Shown here one piece after another: positions 29,859-35,529 of a DNA stretch of 35,529 nt; the first letter of the stretch is position 1, and each line of letters starts with the position of its first letter. The stretch is from Mesorhizobium sp. LSHC420B00 (GTDB taxonomy: Bacteria; Pseudomonadota; Alphaproteobacteria; Rhizobiales; Rhizobiaceae), in assembly GCF_000503055.1 (NCBI RefSeq), contig NZ_AYVY01000002.1:748820-784348 (forward strand). Direction: 5' to 3'. The notes under the pieces are model-generated. The model searched no databases. It was not told where the DNA came from and saw only the letters and a program-made list of their open reading frames with translations. Both the position numbers and the translations under genes were made by a program.

Positions 29859-31471
29859 GCTTCCACCGACCTGCCCTTGAGCGCAAACAAGCCGCGCGGG
29901 CGTTTCTGGATGAACAGGATGATCAGCACCAGGACGACGATCTTGCCGAGCACCGCTCCGGCATAAGGTTCGAGGAACTTGTTGACGATGCCGAGCGAGA
30001 AGGCGCCGACCAGCGTGCCCCAGAGATTGCCGACACCGCCGAAGACGACGACCATGAAGCTGTCGATGATGTAGCCGCGACCGAGATTGGGCGAGACGTT
30101 GTCGATCTGGCTGAGCGCGACACCGGCTATGCCGGCAATGCCGGAGCCGAGTGCAAACGTCAGGGCGTCGACCCACGGCGTCCTGATGCCCATCGAAGCG
30201 GCCATGCGGCGGTTGGCGGTGACGGCACGCATCTGCAGCCCCCAAGGCGTGCGCTTCATCACGTAGAGCAGCACCGCGAACACGCCAAGCGCGAATACCA
30301 GGATCCAGAGCCGGTTCCATGTCACGGCAAGCTGGCCGATATTGAACGAGCCGGACATCCATGACGGGTTGCCTACCTCCTGGTTGGTCGGCCCGAAGAT
30401 GGTGCGTACGGCCTGCTGCAGGATCAGCGACACACCCCATGTCGCCAGCAGCGTCTCCAGCGGCCGGCCGTAGAGGAAGCGGATCAGCCCGCGCTCGATG
30501 ACAAGGCCGACGAGCGCCGCCACTAGGAAGGCCAGCGGCAAGGCGATGACCAGCGACCAGTCGAACAGACTGGGAAAGGAATTCCGGATCACCTCCTGCA
30601 CGACGAAGGTCGTGTAGGCACCGAGCATGACCATCTCGCCATGCGCCATGTTGATGACGCCCATGACGCCGAAGGTGATGGCCAGGCCAATCGCCGCCAG
30701 CAGCAGCACCGATCCGAGCGATATGCCGTACCAGATATTCTGGCCGGCATCCCACAGCGCCAGCGTCGAATTGATATTGGCGATCGCAGCCGTCGCCGCG
30801 TCCTTCACCGCACCTTCGGAATTGGCCTCTACAGACGTGAGCAGCGACACCGCATCGCGGTCGCCGCGCGCGCCGATGAGAGCGATAGCCGCCAGTTTGT
30901 CGGCCTCCGGCCTGTCGGAAACGAGAACCGACGCGGCGCGGGCATGTTCGAGCAGCGCCTTGACGCTTGCCACGCTCTCATTGGCGATGGCGGTGTCGAG
31001 CGGCTCGATGTTTGCCGCGTCCGGCGTCTTGAACATGGTGTCGGCGGCGGCAATGCGCACGGCCGGGTCCTTGGAGCCAAGCGTCAGTGTGCCCAGCGCG
31101 TCGCGGATGACGCGGCGCAGCGTGTTGTTGACTTTGATCTTGGTGATGTCGGCCTTGGCAGCTTCGCCCGATTTTTCGCCGGTGAGCGCATCGAGCAGCT
31201 CAATACCGTCGCCGCTCTCCTTGCCGACAAAGACCAGTGAATCGGCCTTGCGGACGTAAAGGCTGCCCTCCGCAAGCGCGGCAAGCGGCCGTTCGACGGC
31301 CGGATCGCCGGAAGCCGCAAGCTCGCGCACGACGGCTTCGATCGCCGGAAAATTGGCGGCAGTGGCGAATTTGGCGATGACGGCGCGCAGATCTGCTTCG
31401 CTGGCGTTCGACGGCAGCAGCGCCCCCAGGAGGAGCAGCAGCATCAGGCCAATCGCGCGGATCAGGATCAT
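29855..31471 (-). CDS. urtB: Urea ABC transporter permease UrtB
   Basis: A 538-residue LivH-type permease. A signal-like N-terminus (MILIRAIGLMLLLLLGALL) is followed by an extra periplasmic region of about 200 residues, which distinguishes UrtB from ordinary branched-chain permeases. The membrane part has AIGLAITFGVMGVINMAHGEMVMLGAYT and ends FIQKRPRGLFALKGR. It forms the membrane channel with UrtC. The ATG at 31471 follows a strong hairpin in the urtA-urtB gap. Confidence 0.96.
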   Translation of the reverse strand: MILIRAIGLMLLLLLGALLPSNASEADLRAVIAKFATAANFPAIEAVVRELAASGDPAVERPLAALAEGSLYVRKADSLVFVGKESGDGIELLDALTGEKSGEAAKADITKIKVNNTLRRVIRDALGTLTLGSKDPAVRIAAADTMFKTPDAANIEPLDTAIANESVASVKALLEHARAASVLVSDRPEADKLAAIALIGARGDRDAVSLLTSVEANSEGAVKDAATAAIANINSTLALWDAGQNIWYGISLGSVLLLAAIGLAITFGVMGVINMAHGEMVMLGAYTTFVVQEVIRNSFPSLFDWSLVIALPLAFLVAALVGLVIERGLIRFLYGRPLETLLATWGVSLILQQAVRTIFGPTNQEVGNPSWMSGSFNIGQLAVTWNRLWILVFALGVFAVLLYVMKRTPWGLQMRAVTANRRMAASMGIRTPWVDALTFALGSGIAGIAGVALSQIDNVSPNLGRGYIIDSFMVVVFGGVGNLWGTLVGAFSLGIVNKFLEPYAGAVLGKIVVLVLIILFIQKRPRGLFALKGRSVEA

Positions 31472-31503
31472 CGGTTTCTGGTGGCTCTTGGAGGTTGAAT
31501 GTC

Positions 31504-31541
31504 GCCTCCGGGCAGGCTGGAGAAGGAGCCCGCCCGGAGGC
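31504..31541 (-). terminator. Strong hairpin between urtA and urtB
   Basis: GCCTCCGGGC (31504-31513) pairs perfectly with GCCCGGAGGC (31532-31541), and an inner GGCT/AGCC pair extends the stem to about 14 bp with one mismatch. No T-run follows. It lies 30 bases past the urtA stop, a position typical of hairpins that protect the binding-protein mRNA and reduce read-through into the permease genes. Confidence 0.6.
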
Positions 31542-31571
31542 TTTGCGGTCTGGGAGGACAGACCGGGAGGA

Positions 31572-32882
31572 TTAGTTGGTTCCCTTGCCGCCGCATTTGC
31601 CGGTGGCAACGTTGAAGTTGCCGCAGGATAGAGGCGCGCGCCAATCGGAGATCAGGTCCTTGGAATCAGGCAGGTAGTCGGACCACTCGTCGCCCATCAC
31701 CAGGCCCGGCGTCTGCGAGACGGTTTCGAACTGGCCGTCGGCCTGGATTTCGCCGATCAGCACCGGCTTGGTGATATGATGGTTCGGCATCATGGTCGAA
31801 TAACCGCCGGTCAGGTTCGGCACCGAGACACCGACCATGGCGTCGATGACTTTGTCCGGATCGGTGGTACCGGCCTTCTCTACCGCCTTCACCCACATGT
31901 TGAAGCCGATATAGTGGGCTTCCATTGGGTCGTTGGTGGTGCGCTTGTCGTTCTTGATGAATTTGTGCCAATCGGCGATGAACTTCGCGTTCTCGGGCGT
32001 GTCGACGCTCTCGAAATAATTCCAGGCGGCGAGATGGCCGACGAGCGGCGCGGTGTCGAGACCGGCAAGCTCTTCCTCACCAACCGAGAAGGCCATGACC
32101 GGAATATCCTCGGCCTTGATGCCCTGATTGCCGAGTTCCTTGTAGAACGGCACGTTGGCGTCGCCGTTGACGGTCGAGACGACAGCGGTCTTCTTGCCAG
32201 CCGAGCCGAACTTCTTGATTGCCGAGACTTCGGTCTGCCAGTCGGAGAAGCCGAACGGCGTATAGTTGACCATGATGTCTTCGGCAGCAATGCCCTTCGC
32301 CTTCAGATAGGCTTCGAGAATTTTGTTGGTGGTGCGCGGATAGACATAGTCGGTGCCTTCGAGCACCCAGCGCTTCACCGAACCGCCATCCTCGCTCATC
32401 AGATAGTCGACCGCGGGAATGGCTTGCTGGTTCGGCGCCGCACCGGTGTAGAACACGTTGCGCTCGCTCTCCTCGCCCTCATATTGGACCGGGTAGAACA
32501 GGATGTTGTCGAGCTCGCTGAACACCGGCAGCACCGATTTGCGCGACACCGAGGTCCAGCAGCCGAACACCGCCGCGACCTTGTCCTTCGAGATCAGCTC
32601 GCGCGCTTTTTCTGCGAACAGCGGCCAGTTGGAAGCCGGATCGACGACCACCGCCTCGAGCTTCTTGCCGAGCAGGCCACCCTTGGCATTCTGCTCTTCG
32701 ATGAGCATCAGCATGGCGTCCTTTAGCGTCGTCTCCGAGATCGCCATGGTTCCCGACAGCGAATGGAGGATGCCGACCTTGATGGTGTCGTCGGCCGCCT
32801 TGGCGGGAATGCTCATCAGCAGGCCGGCGGTGACCACGCCGGCCGAAAACATTTTTGTTATTGTCGAGAAACTGCCCCTCAT
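31572..32882 (-). CDS. urtA: Urea ABC transporter substrate-binding protein UrtA
   Basis: A 436-residue periplasmic binding protein with a Sec signal peptide (cleavage near AKA-ADD, residue 29). IKVGILHSLSGTMAISETTLKDAMLM, DPASNWPLFAEKARELI, FGCWTSVSRKSVLPVF and LFYPVQYEGEE are UrtA hallmarks; EGEESERNVFYTGAAPNQQ separates it from amide- or amino-acid-binding relatives. It captures urea for UrtBCDE. GGGAG lies 9 bases before the ATG, and a perfect sigma-54 promoter lies just upstream. Confidence 0.97.
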   Translation of the reverse strand: MRGSFSTITKMFSAGVVTAGLLMSIPAKAADDTIKVGILHSLSGTMAISETTLKDAMLMLIEEQNAKGGLLGKKLEAVVVDPASNWPLFAEKARELISKDKVAAVFGCWTSVSRKSVLPVFSELDNILFYPVQYEGEESERNVFYTGAAPNQQAIPAVDYLMSEDGGSVKRWVLEGTDYVYPRTTNKILEAYLKAKGIAAEDIMVNYTPFGFSDWQTEVSAIKKFGSAGKKTAVVSTVNGDANVPFYKELGNQGIKAEDIPVMAFSVGEEELAGLDTAPLVGHLAAWNYFESVDTPENAKFIADWHKFIKNDKRTTNDPMEAHYIGFNMWVKAVEKAGTTDPDKVIDAMVGVSVPNLTGGYSTMMPNHHITKPVLIGEIQADGQFETVSQTPGLVMGDEWSDYLPDSKDLISDWRAPLSCGNFNVATGKCGGKGTN

Positions 32883-32925
32883 ACTTTTAAACTCCCAAGC
32901 TGGTTAACTGCATCGGAACAGACCA

Positions 32926-32941
32926 TGCAACGGCTGTGCCA
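32926..32941 (-). promoter_or_regulatory. Sigma-54 (RpoN) promoter of urtABCDE
   Basis: Read on the minus strand: TGGCAC-AGCCG-TTGCA, an exact match to the -24/-12 consensus TGGCAC-N5-TTGCA. The start site would be near 32915, giving a leader of about 34 bases that includes the GGGAG ribosome site. It predicts nitrogen control through NtrC. I could not find a clear NtrC site in the 240 bases upstream. Confidence 0.85.
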
Positions 32942-33182
32942 ATTACCGGAGCAAGATCGGAGATCTGAGATTTCCCAGCTCTGTCAGTCGGTTAATGTAT
33001 TAGGCGCAGGAGATGAACCTCGCCTGCCAGGTTCGAACTGAGAAAAGATCACCCGTATCAGCCTAAGTTTTACTCATGTACAGGCCAATGCCCGAATTTT
33101 GAGCAGCATCATAAGAGCACTGGCGAGGATTGCAGCGCCGCAGCGAAATGGGGCAAGTTCGAACCCTTAAACGAGCGACGCC

Positions 33183-33578
33183 ATGGCCTTCCGAACGTCT
33201 TGCATTTTCATCACCATGCTTCTGCTGGCGACGACGACTGTAGCGCGCGCCGGCTTCAGCGACGGCAAGCTGCCGGACGGCCCCTATCATTGCGAAGTCT
33301 ATCTGCTTGGAATGTTCCTCAGCCTCGGCGACATCACCATCAAGGGAAACGTCTATAGCGGTCCGGCGAGCTTCGGCACCGCGCGGCAGAGTTATAACTA
33401 CCAGATGGATGCAGACGGGGTGATCACTTGGCTGGGTCCGCTGGGCGGCTACACCAGCGGCGGCAACTCGATCTCGCTTACGCAAGCGACTCTGGAAAGC
33501 GGAACCACCCCCTCCTTCGACGTTATCATGAAGCAGCCGGACGGTGCCTTTACCGCCTCGACCTGCACCAAACGTTGA
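33183..33578 (+). CDS. Small secreted protein, unknown function
   Basis: A 131-residue protein with a signal peptide (MAFRTSCIFITMLLLATTTVARA). The mature part is beta-rich (YHCEVYLLGMFLSLGDITIKGNVYSG) with two Cys residues, His-Cys near residue 36 and Cys at the end, that could form a disulfide. No family is recognised. It is divergent from urtA across 300 bases that hold the sigma-54 promoter, and converges with deoD. Confidence 0.7.
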   Translation: MAFRTSCIFITMLLLATTTVARAGFSDGKLPDGPYHCEVYLLGMFLSLGDITIKGNVYSGPASFGTARQSYNYQMDADGVITWLGPLGGYTSGGNSISLTQATLESGTTPSFDVIMKQPDGAFTASTCTKR

Positions 33579-33628
33579 AAAAAATATGCGCAACCTCGTG
33601 AGAATTAGCACCGGAAGGCAGAAAGCCG

Positions 33629-34339
33629 CTAGCTCTCCGCCGCCACGTCGAGCGCCAGCCGGGTCATATTGGTGAAAAGCCCCTGGCGTTCGGCATAGTC
33701 GGTCTGCTCGCCGGTTGCCACATTGTCGACGACGGTCAGGATCGACAGTGCCCGGGCACCAAAATCGGCCGCGATGCGGTAGAGCGCGCTGGTTTCCATG
33801 TCCACGGCGAGCGCGCCCTGTGCCTGCGCTTCGGCAAAGCGCTCACGCCCCTGCGGATGATAAAAAATATCGCTGCAGATGGTCAGGCCAGCCCGCTGGT
33901 CGATGCCGAGTTCGGCGGCCCGGGTCAACGCCTGGGCCAACAATGCCGGATCGGGGCTGGCGTTGGCACGATAGAGCCCGAAACTCTGAACGCTTTCTGA
34001 GCTTTCACCGCGCACCGATTGCGCGATCACCAGACTGCGCAGCGCCAGCTCGGCGGTCAGCCCGCCGCAGGTGCCGGTGCGGATCAGTGTTTTCGCACCA
34101 TAGAAATCCAGCAGCTCGTGCACGTAGACCAGGAATGACGGGACGCCGATGCCGGTGGACTGGATGCTGATAGGCTTGCCGCGAAACAGGCCGGTAAAAC
34201 CAAGCGCGCCGCGGCGGCGGTTGACGCAGCGCGGCGCCTCCAGAAAAGTCTGCGCCATCCATTCTGCGCGCTGCGGATCGCCCGGCAGCAGCACCGTGCT
34301 TGCGTAGTCGCCCTTGCTGGCCTCGTTGTGTGGCGTCAC
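33629..34339 (-). CDS. deoD: Purine nucleoside phosphorylase, DeoD type
   Basis: A 236-residue DeoD that splits purine (deoxy)nucleosides with phosphate in nucleoside salvage. TPHNEASKGDYASTVLLPGDPQRAEWMA, RTGTCGG (phosphate site), CSDIFYHPQGRE and VDMETSALY (purine/ribose site) are present. The start is taken as the GTG at 34339, preceded by GGAAAG, giving the family's usual length. A TTG at 34378 without a ribosome site would add 13 residues. Confidence 0.93.
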   Translation of the reverse strand: MTPHNEASKGDYASTVLLPGDPQRAEWMAQTFLEAPRCVNRRRGALGFTGLFRGKPISIQSTGIGVPSFLVYVHELLDFYGAKTLIRTGTCGGLTAELALRSLVIAQSVRGESSESVQSFGLYRANASPDPALLAQALTRAAELGIDQRAGLTICSDIFYHPQGRERFAEAQAQGALAVDMETSALYRIAADFGARALSILTVVDNVATGEQTDYAERQGLFTNMTRLALDVAAES

Positions 34340-34422
34340 GGCATGCTTTCCAAAACCCGTCGCCCGTTTCGCCTGCAATCATGGCAGTCTCACGGCATTG
34401 CGCAAGCGGAGCATTGGAAGGG

Positions 34423-35529
34423 TCAGGATTCCAGCATGTCCTTGACGATCGTGGCCAATTGCTTGAGCGAAAACGGCTTGGGCAAAAAGCCGAAATGTGC
34501 GTCGGCCGGCAAGTTCTTGGCGAATGCGTCTTCCGCATATCCGGACACGAAGATGAACTTGATGTCGGGCTGCCGCTTGCGCAATTCGCCAAGCAGCGTC
34601 GGGCCGTCCATTTCCGGCATCACCACGTCTGAGACCACGATGTCGACCTTGCCGCCGAGCGCTTCGTAGACTTCAAGCGCCTCGACGCCCGACGACGCCT
34701 CGTGGACGGTGTAGCCGCGCGACTTTAGTGCACGCATGCCGCCCATGCGTACGGCGTCCTCGTCCTCGACCAGCAGCACCGTGGCCGAGCCCGACAGATC
34801 CTTGGCTGAGTCGGCGATCTTGGCAGGTGCGGCCGGCACTTCTCCAGCCTCGCCCGCCTTCCTTGCCTCCGCAATGTGCCGCGGCAGGAAGATGCGGAAC
34901 AGGGATCCCTTGCCGACTTCGGAATCGCAGAAGATGAAGCCGCCTGTCTGCTTGATGATGCCATAGACCATGGACAGGCCGAGGCCCGTTCCCTTGCCAA
35001 CCTCCTTTGTCGTGAAGAAGGGCTCAAAGATCTTTTTCAGCACATCAGGCGCGATACCGCTGCCGCTGTCCTCGACCTCGACCAGCACATAGTCGGCCGG
35101 AGTAAGTTCGCGATAGGAAAAGGTCTTGCATTCCCCGGCGCTGACGTTGCGGGTGCGAACGGTGAGGTCGCCGCCGGCCGGCATCGCATCGCGCGCATTG
35201 ACCGCCAGATTGACCACCACTTGCTCGAACTGCCCGATATCGACCCTGACCGGCCACAGGTCGCGGCCATGGTCGATCTTGAGCTTGATATCGTTGCCGA
35301 CCAGACGGGCAAGCAGCATCCTTAGGTCGGCGAGCACGTCGGTCAGGTTGAGCACCTCCGGTCGCAGCGTCTGCTTGCGCGAGAAGGCCAGCAACTGCCG
35401 CACCAGCGAGGCCGCCCGGTTGGCATTCTGCTTGATGTTCATGATGTCCGGGAACGACGGATCGGACGGCCGGTGGTTGGTCAAAAGCAGGTCTGAGGCC
35501 ATGATGATGGCGGTCAGCACATTGTTGAA
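34423..35529 (-). CDS. cckA: Cell-cycle hybrid histidine kinase CckA, C-terminal part
   Basis: The last 368 residues of a hybrid kinase matching CckA. The visible sequence begins [16 protein letters not shown], just after the HD of the phosphorylated H-box. It continues with the [21 protein letters not shown] helix, the ATPase N-box [11 protein letters not shown], the [11 protein letters not shown] and [19 protein letters not shown] loops, and a receiver domain with phospho-acceptor Asp in [14 protein letters not shown]. CckA feeds phosphate via ChpT to CtrA and CpdR in alphaproteobacteria. The gene is cut at the right edge; the N-terminal membrane and PAS parts are missing. Confidence 0.9.
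   Translation of the reverse strand, partial: FNNVLTAIIMASDLLLTNHRPSDPSFPDIMNIKQNANRAASLVRQLLAFSRKQTLRPEVLNLTDVLADLRMLLARLVGNDIKLKIDHGRDLWPVRVDIGQFEQVVVNLAVNARDAMPAGGDLTVRTRNVSAGECKTFSYRELTPADYVLVEVEDSGSGIAPDVLKKIFEPFFTTKEVGKGTGLGLSMVYGIIKQTGGFIFCDSEVGKGSLFRIFLPRHIAEARKAGEAGEVPAAPAKIADSAKDLSGSATVLLVEDEDAVRMGGMRALKSRGYTVHEASSGVEALEVYEALGGKVDIVVSDVVMPEMDGPTLLGELRKRQPDIKFIFVSGYAEDAFAKNLPADAHFGFLPKPFSLKQLATIVKDMLES

Noticed and set aside
29859..30755. Upstream extension of the urtC frame over urtB
   Set aside because: The residues upstream of the urtC ATG are a frame-shifted reading of urtB, not a fusion.
33013..33066. 17-codon ATG frame upstream of the secreted-protein gene
   Set aside because: Too short, and AGGAG directly abuts the ATG. 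It shares a 14-base stretch (TTAGGCGCAGGAGA) with the leader of the 12400 gene, which I judged probably chance.

Overview
The window is GC-rich, densely coded DNA from an alphaproteobacterium of the order Rhizobiales, most likely Mesorhizobium or a close Phyllobacteriaceae relative. This is inferred from gene order (gyrA-coaD-two cyclophilins-queA-tgt), a CckA kinase, GTTC-N7-GTTC LexA boxes of the alphaproteobacterial type, and two short rhizobial-type palindromic repeats. The first 24 bases are Illumina adapter sequence and cckA is cut at the right edge, so the window looks like a whole short-read contig.

Region 1 (1-5316, all minus strand) holds an operon-like cluster: circularly permuted ATP-grasp, alpha-E protein, transglutaminase-like protease, the Anbu proteasome-like peptidase, and a truncated PLP decarboxylase, with an Lrp/AsnC ligand-binding protein upstream. 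A four-helix-bundle gene flanked by inverted arrays of a 7-bp repeat sits between the ATP-grasp and alpha-E genes. It is the best candidate for an undescribed element here. Region 2 (5559-7456) has a small secreted DUF4864-type protein and a GT-C/GT39-like membrane protein.

Region 3 (7606-15419) is a minus-strand housekeeping block: gyrA, coaD, an exported and a cytosolic cyclophilin, a small secreted protein, queA, a small conserved protein and tgt. queA and tgt act in queuosine tRNA modification. Tgt appears to have lost three of its four zinc ligands. A 50-codon membrane-protein gene lies on the opposite strand between coaD and gyrA. Region 4 (15568-18144) has an AraC regulator divergent from a DUF1579-like protein, a MarC membrane protein and an OsmC protein.

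Region 5 (18267-24940) is framed by ssb (minus) and uvrA (plus), each preceded by a perfect LexA box. Between them lie a cupin, an ArsR/SRPBCC pair with an operator-promoter that predicts a leaderless transcript, a ClpP paralogue, a small secreted protein and about 0.7 kb without a clear gene. After uvrA come DUF302, GNAT and DUF72 proteins and a small hypothetical gene.

Region 6 (27106-32882, minus) is the complete urea ABC transporter operon urtABCDE. It is preceded by a perfect sigma-54 promoter and has a strong hairpin between urtA and urtB. No urease genes are present. The window ends with a small secreted protein, deoD and the kinase/receiver half of cckA.
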